From Galeruca laticollis (taxonomy: Eukaryota; Arthropoda; Insecta; Coleoptera; Chrysomelidae), in assembly GCA_963921935.1 (NCBI GenBank), contig OY998185.1, forward strand, positions 60,651,717-60,715,716: 64,000 bases of DNA, given 5' to 3'. The notes below the pieces were generated by a model, which did no database searches, had not been told where the DNA came from, and saw only the letters and a program-made list of their open reading frames with translations. This document shows positions 23,601 to 35,600 of the stretch, in pieces. Both the position numbers and the translations under genes were made by a program. Within the stretch, counting starts at the first letter, position 1; each line of letters begins with the position of its first letter.

Positions 23601-26600
23601 CAAGTATACGTAACATCTCATCGTCAGTAAGCCCCTTGCGATTGTTTGTAAATAAAAACTGACTCAGTTTCAAAACGATGTACCCTACTCGCAATATCAC
23701 AAGAGACTAACCCGAATATTCAAGTCTAAAAATTATATCGCAATGTGCGGGGAATCCCCCATTTGAACTGGTAATTTACATTTTACAATTATATGGGTAA
23801 ATTCCCTGTGAGTAAACAAATATTAAATGTATGGGATTCCCCGATTTTACTAACAGTACCGGGATTATTTTATCGGACGTAGAAAGCTGACCGGGTTCTG
23901 AACAGACCCCTGGAATATAAAACTATTTTTTGTTTATACCATCCAATAAAAACTACTAAATACATCATATTTTATCAAAATAATTCATAAACTGCAGCTA
24001 GATGAAAGATCAATGTTTAAAAATTTGCGTTTGCAAAGATACAGCAAAAACATACGTCATGGGGTACAAACGGACCCCGGCCAGTTCTATGAAGGTTAAG
24101 AAATGCCAGTAGCGATTTATCTATTTCACCGCCTGGGGGATTATCTTCAGTCATAAGTCTTTGAGGCAGACGTTTTAGAACTTCCTGTGTATTGTTGGGC
24201 CAAATACCCGATGCGCGAAATCCGGACAACACGTTTTTTTTTGAATTTGCTTCAATTGCTTCTAAAGATTTCCTGAGAAGTTTTGGAAAATCTTTCTTCT
24301 GAAATGGACCTTTTCTTTTGGACTTCCACTCAGTCAGAATTCTCCTCCATGTTTTCTTAAGGGGCGCAAAAAAAGCAACATCCAGCGACTGGCAAAGGTG
24401 GGTGGCATTTGGTGGAAGTAGGATGAATTTTATATTCTGACGTGCACATTCCTCAATAACTTCTACTGTTAAGTGACTGGACAAGTTATCACCAATTAAA
24501 ATTTCGGCCCATCCTTTTTTCTGAAATCAGGTAAAGCTATCTGGCGAAACCATTCCAAAAAAGTTGTTGAATCGAATCATCCTGAGCTGCTCACACTGTA
24601 ACCACATCCATTCGGTCCATCTTCTTCCCATTCTTGCCTAGCCTGTCTCTGTATGCCAGAGAGCTTTGCTTGGGCCGTTTTCTGTAAAGATTTTGACCAC
24701 CAAGCAATGACTCCGTATGTGATCATTGGTCTAACAATCATCACATATATCCAATGGATTTGTTTGGGACCCAAGCCCCAAGATTTTCCGCAGATCCTGC
24801 GACATGTCCACAAGGAAAGTCTGGCCTTATGGATGACTTTTTCCAAGTGAGCGTTCCAAGTATGTTTTTTATCTAGGATGATCCCCAAATATTTTACTTC
24901 CGCTGCAAATGGAATAACCTCACCATTATAGGAAAGTGGCGGAAGGCGCCAAATTCCTTCTCTTGGTGAAGGGAACTATTACAGTTTTGCCAGGGTTAAC
25001 AGACATCTGTTCCCTCTGGCACCAACTGTAGACATCGTCCTGACCCGTCCTGACTTGGTTCTTGCCAGAATGACAAGGTCGTCTGCATACGCTTGCAGTT
25101 CTACCCCTCTACCCACGAGAGTACCAAGCAGGTCATCCATCAGGAGTGACCACAAAAGGGGAGATAACACTCCAGCCTGCGGGCAGCCCGTGGACACCTT
25201 AAAGCTGATGGCCTCGTCTTGAATAGATGTAGTGGCTGTTCTATTAGTGAGCATGGCATATATCCAGCCGGTAATCGTTGTTTTAATGCCCTTTTCAGTC
25301 AAAGCTGAACCAATGGAAGCTGGTAGTGCATTGTCGAATGCTCCTTCGATGTCGAGAAAAATGGCCACCGCAATCTCCTTATTGTTAAGGGATTGTGTGA
25401 TTTTCTCAACAAGGTTATGTAATGCTAAATCTGTTGATTTGCCTGTTTGATAAGCGTACTGGTGGATGCTCAGGGGGGAGCTGTATAAAGTTACCTGCCT
25501 GATATGGCAGTCCAGTACTTTTTCAAGTCCTTTAAGCAGGAAAGATGTTAGGCTAATTGGTCTGACAGATTTAGGGTGTGGGTCTGTGCGGCCCACTTTC
25601 GGTATATAAACTACCCTAGCCGTCAACCAACTGGGTGGTATATAATTCCACGCCAGACTAGCTCTATACAATTTAATGAGAATGGGTATTAGTAATTCCA
25701 GTCCGTTTTGTAGCAGAGCTGGAAAGATGCCATCCTCACCGGGAGATTTGAAGGGCTGAAATGATTTTATTGCCCATTCAATCGCCGATGCTGTGATAAC
25801 GTTCTTGGCGACCTCCCAATCATTCTTTCTGGGCCGCCTTGCGCCTTCTTAGTGGGGAGGTCGGTTGTTAACCAGAGTTAAACTTCCGGGAAAGTGGTTT
25901 TTAATCAAAAGCTCTAGCGTTTCTTTCCTAGAGGTCGTAAAAGTGCCATCTGGTCGTTTCATCGACCCTATCTCGGCAATCGGCTCTTTAGAGAGAATCT
26001 TGTGTATTCTAGTGCTGCGATGTATGTCGGATATACTCTCACAGACTTCTTCCAAGACTCCCGTTTCGCCTTTCTAATTTCTTTGTTATAAGTCTACCTC
26101 AACTAAGTTGTAAACATTTTAGTAACATACTAATATGGGCTATCTTTTACACTGTTGCCGCTGTGAATGCATATTCAAAAAATCTACCTGTTGTCCGAAG
26201 CGACCCCAAATGGCCGAAGTCACCCCGTTTGACGATACATAATCCTTTAAATGGGAAAATCCAGCCCTGTCTCAAAGGATAACTATTTGTATAATGAATA
26301 TTATAACAGTGCAACAGAATAAAAATATAACACGTGTTATATTTGGTAACCCCGTTTATGGTTGAACACTGTAGATGCTGACAGCGGACTTTATTATTTT
26401 GTTTATTGTTGACTTATTATTGTACATATTTTTATTGCTGATATAGATAGTTTTGCTAATTAATAAATTCATTTTACATATTCAGTCTGATGTCAACTTT
26501 TAAATAATAAAGATCAATCCGATAAAATAATATTGCGTAATTAGTTTTTGAAAGTAGATGTAATAAAGTAATAAATTTGTTTTTAAAAATAAGCTCTCGA

Positions 26601-29600
26601 TACGGAGACTTATAAGTCACGTAAAATAATAAAATATCAAAAACGATTCAAATTTATGTCTCAGATTGTAATTTCGAAGTTAACACGACAACAACAACAG
26701 AAATAATAATAATAATATGAACGAAATTAAATTATGTGTTGAATAGTAACTAAAATTATTATATTTTTTAGAATTTTTATAAATTATCTGTTTGTATGCC
26801 AAATACTTGTACTCCGGAAGATTTCAATGCGATTTTAAACGTATCTCTGTTTCAAAATACACCATGCCACACCAGGGATGATTTAAATAAAGTTACTACT
26901 GGAGATATCGCCATGATGTAAGTACATATCGTTCATCCAGAAGAAGATATCAAAAATCATGACATTTCCGCAATTGTGATGGTAACAATCTAAAATTGTG
27001 TGTTCTTCAGGGGAGAAAACAATTATATGTGAGTTTCACCTGGGAACCGATAGATGGCAGAATGTAACTGTCTAATATCGACAGAATTTTTGCGCGCATG
27101 ATCGGAAAGACACAAGTACATTTTAGTTTGTCTCCAGCTTTGACGAAAAAAACCTCGCTTGTTAGGTCAAAGAGAGTTACATTTCAAGATATAATAAAAT
27201 TCGACTTCTTGCCTTGGGACGAAACAGTGATATTTTGTGATGTAACGGTATAGTGACCATCATCGGTAAGAAATTAACTGTCTCGACCCTTACTTCGTGG
27301 AATCTGCTCATATTAGTGTTTTAAATGAAACTCACGGTTTCTAGTTAATTCCACAATATAATATTATATTGTGGAACTAACTAGAAACCGTGAGTTTCAT
27401 TTAAAACACTAATCATCGGTAAGTTTTTTCAATGATTTAGTTGTCGAAAAGAGTTACAAATGAGAATGTAACAGAAAAACCAATGCTGATTTTGCTTCAA
27501 AAGTGTTATATCTCTAGTTATAACAGTATTTCGTAAAAATTACGTCAAAGCTATGTTTTATTTTCAAATGTAGCATTCATCTCAAGTTTAATATCAACTG
27601 TTTTTTGCTACATTCTGAAAAGTAACGTTCTTCTCCTGAACGAGAGTTCAAAATAAGGGCCTAATCTCAATCTTCTTTTTAAACGGTTTTATTTAGCTCA
27701 CCCCGTTTGTTTTATTCTTGGGTCAAATTTAGTAATTCAAATTTCACCCTCTTCCTGTCAACCGATTAATCTGAAATTTTGTATACACTTTGGATTTTGG
27801 TGACAATACAATTATGTTTATTCATTATCATTATAAATTCAAGATGGCCGCCGCTACAAAATGGCGGATAATTTATGTTTTATTAATCCCATCAATATGG
27901 GTATCAAATGAAAGGGCTCAACAAGCAGAATACAATATACTATAAAAAATTTAAATCCAAGATGGCGGCCGCTACAAAATGGCGGATAACGTATGTTTTA
28001 TAAATCCCATCAATATGGGTATCAAATGAAAGTGCTCAACCAGTAGAATACAATATACTATATAAAATTAGAATCCAAGATAACGGCCTCTACAAAATGG
28101 CGGATAACGTAGGTTTTATCAATCCCATCAACATGGGTATCAAATGAAAGGTCTCAACAAGTAGAATACAATTTACTATGCAAAATTGAAATCTAAGATG
28201 GCCGCCGCTACCAAATGGCTGATAACAATTTTTTATCAATCCCACTAATATGGGTATCAACAAATAAAAGGGCTTGACAAGAAGAATACAGTGCACTATA
28301 CAACCTCAATAATTAAGATGGGCGCAGCCACTCAATGGCGTATAATAATAAGATTTAAATTTAGAAATTGAATCTGTAATTTAGGTATCTGATTAATCTA
28401 GCCTGAATCCACCACCCAAGTCAAGATTTTGTATCGTGTTGAGGACTGTGTGGCGTTAGGGTGGCTAAAAAACTAAAAACCAAAAAATAAAAATAGGTAA
28501 AAAAACTTTTTAAGTTAAACGGTTTTATGTTAAACATACATTGCAATGTTTAAGATAAATGTACTAAAAACCAAAAAATAATAAAATAGATACAGTCGTG
28601 GGAATTATAAACATATGCATAGACTAGACTAAAATAAAACCGTGGGGCACGTCAATTGTCTACAAATTATCGACTTAATGTGCGATAGAAAAATCGTTTA
28701 ATTCGTCGTTAGGCAGTTGGCCCGCAGACGGTGAGGAAATTACTTACTATTTTCTTGCTCATGGAAATTCCAATAGTTATACACTCCATGTAAATAAAAG
28801 AGATGTTTCAACTAGTTTATCGTTGGACATTCACACTGCTGGCTGGCGAGGAATCGTTTCACTGCTCGTAGTTTGTCTTTAATCGACAAAACATATGATA
28901 AAAGTACTACTCGCTCACCACTATGAAACCCTAAAACTCGCTTATAATCGAGCTTGCTAGCTTGTTTCCACATTCTAGCCCTACATATCACACGTCCATC
29001 GTTGTCGGTTGAACAACTGCCTAATTATAGTGTAACATTACAAAACAAAAATTTTAATCAACGATTGTAGACAATTGACATGCCCCACGGTTTTATTTTA
29101 GTCTAGTCTATGCATATGTTTATAATTCCCACGACTGTATCTATTTTATTATTTTTTGGTTTTTAGTACATTTATCTTAAACATTGTTTAACATAAAACC
29201 GTTTAACTTAAAAAGTTTTTTTACCTATTTTTATTTCAGTAATAACAATGAACAATGAACACAAACTTACGCGAACACAGCGTATGCTGGACATGATTAA
29301 ACATCCATCACTCGGCTATCATCAGGATGCTAATAATATTATGAATGCGAATCATGAACAAAGCATTGAGCCAAATAAAAATGACCAGACGGCAGTTCTT
29401 GAGTTGATAGACATTGTGAATTCCGAGGAATGAAAGGAACCCAAAAAAATAGTGATAGCCTGTTAAAAAATGAGACATGTACATGGAATGATGTACTTTC
29501 TTGCAATGGTGCAGAAAACGTTTCCGGCGAGGCCTCGGAGGAAAATAATGACATCCCGCTAAAAGGTGATCTCCGTGCGATATATATACTCTCGAATATA

Positions 29601-32600
29601 CTCTTATCCAGTGGTACCGAAAGCAATACGAACGAAGCGTTAAAAAAGAAGAAAGAACAGAAATGTACACAGAAAGTAGTCCCGATCGCACCTAATTTAG
29701 ACGAAAATTCAAGTGATTCATCATTAGATTCCAATTCTTCATCAGATTCCATCTCTTCAGATTCTGATTTATCCGCAAAAAGTGACTCTTCGAAAAATTC
29801 CTTACAGGATCCATTTGGATCAGATGACAGCTGCAAAGATCCAACTTATAATGATTGAATAGATGAGGCTTTTACTTGATGAAGATCCATACTGAACGAT
29901 GAAATAAAACAATATAGTTTGTTTAAATCTTCATATATTTGAACTAATGCTCAATTTAAACATGTTGACGCGTTTCACTAACACAGTAGCTTTGTCAAAA
30001 CGAATGAAGGTAAAATATAAAAATGTCTTAATATATACAGTGCTAAATCTATTTACTAAGGTTAACAATGGTATTGAAAGAAATTACCTGGAAATTCATT
30101 CACTACAAATATTCCTAAGCTATCTTCTAGGTAAAGAGGTTCAATAAAGGAGACTGATTGATATCTATTTGGTCGTTAAGGAGATTACCTGAATATTTAT
30201 TTTTGTTAATCTCGAGGGCTTCTAATAAATTTAAACTAAAGGATTTACCGACTACATGCAGAATTTCAAAATGTGGGTCGAAAATGTGTTGGTTTTCTAA
30301 TAAATGATTTGAATAGTTAGAATCTAATTTTTTGTTGTCATAGCTACGTTTGTGTTCCGAAATTCTAGTTTTAAAATTTCTAAAAGTTCTACCGATATAA
30401 ATTTTATCACAATTGTCATTACCACATTTTAATTTATAAACTCCTGATTTGTTTAATTTTGAAGATTTAGATTTATTATTTTTAATGAATTTGGATAAAT
30501 TGTGATCAGTTTTAAAGGAAATATTCATGTCTAAAGTTTCTAAAAATGATTTCATCGTTCAACTTATAATGCACCGCCACCTGATAATCGAGGTAATACA
30601 TCTTCTGAAAATGAGCAAGATGACGCGCCTCCCAGGACTAAAAAAAGAAAGATAAAAGACCCTTGTGAAACCGAAAAAACAGCTAAGAAAAGGAAGAGAA
30701 ATGTTGATAACTGGAGGAAAAATGTGGCTAAAAGATTGAGAAATAGTGGTGAAAGCTACGTCTCTAAAAGCGTGAGAAAAAATGAAGACGGCACGAAAAC
30801 GATATCCAAGGCAACTCGTTCGGCAAAGTCTCTAAAACCTCCATGTGGCATGAAATGTAAACTAAAATGCATAGAAAAAATTACTTTGTATGAGCGAACC
30901 AGAGTATTCAATGAATATTGGAATTTGAAAAATGTTGAGAAACAAAGAGAATTTATATCTTCAAATATACAAACTGTTAATCCAAAGTACAAATACTCCA
31001 ACAGAGAAGAACCAAGAAATCCCAATAATGCATACTGTTTCTTGATTCAGCAGAAACGAGTTCGCGTGTGCAAATATTTCTTCATGGCTACCTTAGATAT
31101 AAACCATAGAGTAATAAGTACGATTTTGAAGAAACATAGTGTTTGTGAAAGTAGCAACGTTGTAGAGAGTGACAAGCGAGGGAAGCACAGAAACCACAAA
31201 AGACTAGACGAAAATATTAAAAATGGTGTCCGAAATCACATCCAATCTATACCCCGTCTTGAAAGTCATTACTGCCGATCACATTCTAGTAAAGAGTACA
31301 TTGAAGGGGACAAAACAATCGCCGATATGCATAGAGACAACATAACATTCTGCAAAGAACAGAAATTGACATTTGCTAATTACTTCATGTATAGCAAAAT
31401 CTTCAATGAGGAATTTAATTTGGCGTTCCATTTAGCGAAAAAGGATCAATGTGAACTGTGCCTGCAATATAGAAATTCAGATGATCAACAGAAGCTGGAA
31501 ATTGAAGAAAAGTACAACAGGCATGTCAAAGAGAAAGACCTAAGCAGGAAACTAAAGGAAGATGACAAGAACAGTGATGATAAAACCAAAGTCATCGTTT
31601 TTGATTTGCAGGCTGTGTTACTCTGTCCAACTGGCGAAGCGTCCTCCTTTTATTACGTGTCTAAGTTGAATATACTCAATTTTACGTTGTACGACCTAAA
31701 GGAACATGCTTTTTATGGCATGAAGGTGAAGCGCAAAGGGGAGCCAACGAAATCGGTAGTTGTGTTTTGAAATATCTTCGAGAAATGGCTCAGCAGACAC
31801 AAGGTGATTTCAGCGTGGTGTTCTATTCTGATAACTGTGCTGGCCAAAATAAGAACACATTTTTGGATCGCCATGTACATGTACGCATTGTCTTTGGGTA
31901 TAACATCGATCACCCAAAATTTTTTCGTCACAGGACATGGTCAAAGCGAAGGTGATAGCATGCACGCCATGATTGAAAAACAAGTGAAAAAATTCAAGAA
32001 ATCGAGTCCCATATACGCACCAGACCAATATGCCTGTATAATCAGGGCTGCAAAAAAAACGGAAAACCGTATAAAGTGAAGGAATTGTGTCATAACGATT
32101 TTGTTGACCTGAAAGCTTTAGCTGCAGACCTATTTATCAATTGTAACATATGTTCTGACCCGGCTTGAGGACTCTTCCTCAGGTTGTGGTATTCGACTCC
32201 AGTTAATGTATCCTTATAGCAATCACTGGGATGGGGTGAACAATCGATATTAAATTGGACGCCACCAGCTTTTTAAGCGCTACTTAAATTAAACAAAATA
32301 TTAAAAAGGTTAAAAGCTGGAAAACCTTATATTTACTTTAACTTAACAAACGAAATACTAAAAATATTTTAACGCGATGGTCCAAGTTAATATAAATTGC
32401 TGAAAATCAAATATCAAATGTTCAGCAAATTATATTTATTAATAACTCAATAGATAATTCACATTAACTGCATATCCAAAATACAAGAAGAATACGAACG
32501 TCGTTATACAATAAAAATCTCCAATTCTAGATTTCCATGAATTGAATATAAGACAAAGGACTTATCTTTGGAGAGGTTCTGGAATTATTCAGCTCTCAGC

Positions 32601-35600
32601 TAGGTCCTAGTCGATGGAGATATGGTCTTCAATCCATCCCGGCCGGTTTTCTGTTGTCTTCTATGGGTGGTGTTTTCATAGGGCCTACCCAGGGGCTGCA
32701 GAGCTGAGGAAAGAAAAATGAGTAAAAATCAAGGAAAAATTTTGGGAAGGAAGGAATAAATAGAACAGATAGGAAGCTTATGCTTCAACACATAAAAAAC
32801 TGAATCTAGTTTTAAAAATAAAACTAACAGAAGTCTGTTCTATCATATTCGCGTTGTTCCCTAAATAAACAGAAAATGCGGAATTATAAAAAAGCTAAAA
32901 AAAAATGAAAAGAAATTATTAAAAATTTGCTTCAAAAAGAATTTAAAATGTTTCTTTTTTACGATAAAAAAGAATTAAACATACAAAATTCATCAAACGC
33001 CAGCCGATATTATAATTTTAAATCAAACAGTAAAAACATCGGGAAAAATATTTCATAAATCTAACTCACCAGCAAATATGTGAAACCACAACGATGTAGG
33101 TACTGACTCATGAATTTTACTGATAGGAAGAGACTTTTCCAATGTACGATATCGTTTAAATACACGAATTTTGTTAAAGGAACAAGTTTTTTAATTTCGA
33201 AACATTAGTACGACGAAATTAAAATAGCATAGTCCGATAGAAATCGTAACAGACGATCGGCCTGTTACACAATATTCCCAAAAACGAGAAGTTGACCGAG
33301 ATTAGGGATTTGAAACTGGACAAGTATCACCCAAACGTCATGTTTTATAAAACTTCGTTTGAACAAAGTGGTTATTCTGAGGCACAAATTCGAGAAGAAA
33401 TGTGGATCTGAGAAAAGTTGTATTAAAAGACGCATACAACAGAAAACCTAGCATTACGGATGCTAAGAAGAATGGCCTACTATCTTTAATACAAAAGAAG
33501 CGTTGTGTACCAATGTACTATTTGGACTTTTTTAAAAATCTGTAGTTTATTTTTATTAAATCCAAGAAGTTTATTCCGCCAGTTTTAAGTTTTGTTAGTT
33601 TTTTTGTATGAAGTTAATTTGTTATGATTATTGTAAGTGTTCATCGTTCAAAGTAGAATAAAATTGTTGGCTACACTGCACGGATTTTTTTCATTCTAAA
33701 TTAAAAAAATTAACCGAAATTTAGGTTTATAACAATCTTTTTTTTATGATAATTAATTTATTTGCGAGAAAAAAGTTACATTTCAAAAAAATTTGTAATG
33801 CGGGCCTATTTCTCACCCTACAAAACTTGAAACAGAGCAAACAAATTGTAGCTGTTTATTATTTTAATTTGCACTGGGATTGATTTGAAAAAATTGCAAA
33901 ACTTAAAATCGCTCCCATGAACATTCATGATTTTTGAGATGTAACTCTCTTCTTCCGGATGAACGATATATAAACATTCCAAATGTGAATCTAAATAATT
34001 TATGGATAAATTGAAGCTTAAACTAACATTTTTATTTAATTTTAGTATTTTTCTTGTTGTAATCTTAACAATCATGGCTATTTCCACTTGGTACGATGTG
34101 AATCTAAAGAGACGACATAAAAGTAAGTATACACATCCATATTATGTAAAAAAAAAGATTATGTTGATGCATACTGTGAAACTGCATCTTCTATTGTCGT
34201 CAACAACGCACCTTGATTCGCTCTCACAGCAACGTGCTCGAGAGTGCCAAGTCTCTATTACTGCTTATTTTGAGTGAATATTGGAATGTATTTTGTAGAA
34301 AGCGGGCATCCAATATACTTGGCGTTTTCCGTTTACTCAAATGTCAGAAAAATTTTTCAAACTTCAAAAAATCACACCGAACAAATTCAAATATTTAATG
34401 GTATGAAAACTATTAGCATGGCTTGGATTATAGCAGGTCACGCAATGAACGGATGGAACCAATATTCCGTTATTAACAGTGACGTCACGTCTCACGTGAG
34501 TAACTCAGTGTGGCTCCGGTTTGAAAGAGCGATATTTTAAACGCGACATATTCAAATAGGGACATAGATACTAAAATCGCGATACTCGAGAAAGCGATAT
34601 ATCAAAACAGCGACATTCAAAAGAGCGATATATAAAAATAGCGGTATATCGAAATAATAGCGACATATCAAAAGAACGACAATTACAACGGCGATATAAT
34701 AAAGATCATGTTTGGAAACATGATCCATTCAAAAAATCTAATACCACCCCTGTCAAGTACTTCAACAGTTTTTGCCATATTTAAATACTTTTAATACGGG
34801 GAAGAATGGAATCTCCTGTACGAAGCCACAAAGTTTTGTCGAGTGCTGCGCCATCTATTGTGGTGGAAGGTTACTATTCACCAACAGGGAAAAAATAAAG
34901 GAAGAGACCTGCATGATTAGTCACAGTTTACTAGCTACTAGTAGATGGCAAGCCAAGCAAATACTGAAGGTTTTTTAAATTATGCCTATATTGTTTTTTC
35001 TTAAATAAACAAATAAAAACAGTCACACAAAGTTTAAATACTTTTTGAAACAACCTGTTGTTTTATTTTGGCTTAAAAGTAGGATAGGTTGTTTCAAAAA
35101 GCTTTTATCCGTTTTTATTAACCATTATACTTTATTAAAAGACGAATGTCGACAAATAGTTTCAAAAATTTAATATAAAATAGTACAGGTGATTTTCTTT
35201 ATTTTCTTCTCAAACTTAAGATAAGAATAATTTATTGATAATAGCATGTGCTAACAAATATTACATATATGATACAATATAATGGATACACATTTTTCAA
35301 AAAGTTCAGATTTTTTAAAGGTTTCAGCAGCATACCTTTTTAACAGCAACTGTCGACTTCTTCTAAACTGGGTAGCTCTTTTCTAAAATTGAGTGGCTAT
35401 TTGATAGAGACGTCTCGCTTTTGGTGACAGGTCTTTAACCCTAAAGACATTCATCTCAGCAAGAAAATCAGATCTTTCTAAATTAAAAAATAATATCATT
35501 AGCAATCAAAAATAACATGAATATGCAATATACATTGCATTTAGATAACATTTTTGTTGAAATATTAAATTTTAAACCCTGTTTTAGACAATTTTCTAAT

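Larger units (their letters stand above)
20851..26234 (-). mobile_element. Pogo-like (DDE_1) DNA transposon, split by piggyBac and LINE
   Basis: Right end 26212-26234 reads, inverted, CGTCAAACGGGGTGACTTCG, with a second GGGGTCGCTTCGG just inside. The left end has the same two-step motif (GGGGTGACTTCGG at 20851, GGGGTTACTTCGAACA at 20908). Coding is on the minus strand in two blocks, 24100-24560 and 21112-21628, separated by a piggyBac inserted at TTAA. A LINE replaces the upstream half. An alternative left end with the same motif lies at 19516. Confidence 0.7.
26926..33969 (+). mobile_element. DUF7869-type putative DNA transposon (~7 kb) filling intron 3
   Basis: ATATCGTTCATCCAGAAG... at 26926-26947 is matched by an inverted copy at 33948-33969 (21 of 22 bp). 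Between them, on the plus strand, lies a broken ORF set for one DUF7869-family protein: 29248-29852, 30560-32142, then a C-terminal piece 33284-33543. Nested inside are a palindromic insertion (27271-27411), a 118-bp tandem array, a foldback MITE, a PLE with an 11-bp duplication, and an unclassified ~1.1-kb insertion. That TIRs and ORF belong to one mobile unit is an inference. Confidence 0.55.

Noticed and set aside
29308..29836. Minus-strand ORFs opposite the DUF7869 N-terminus
   Set aside because: They are antisense shadows of a Ser/Asp-rich coding run on the plus strand.
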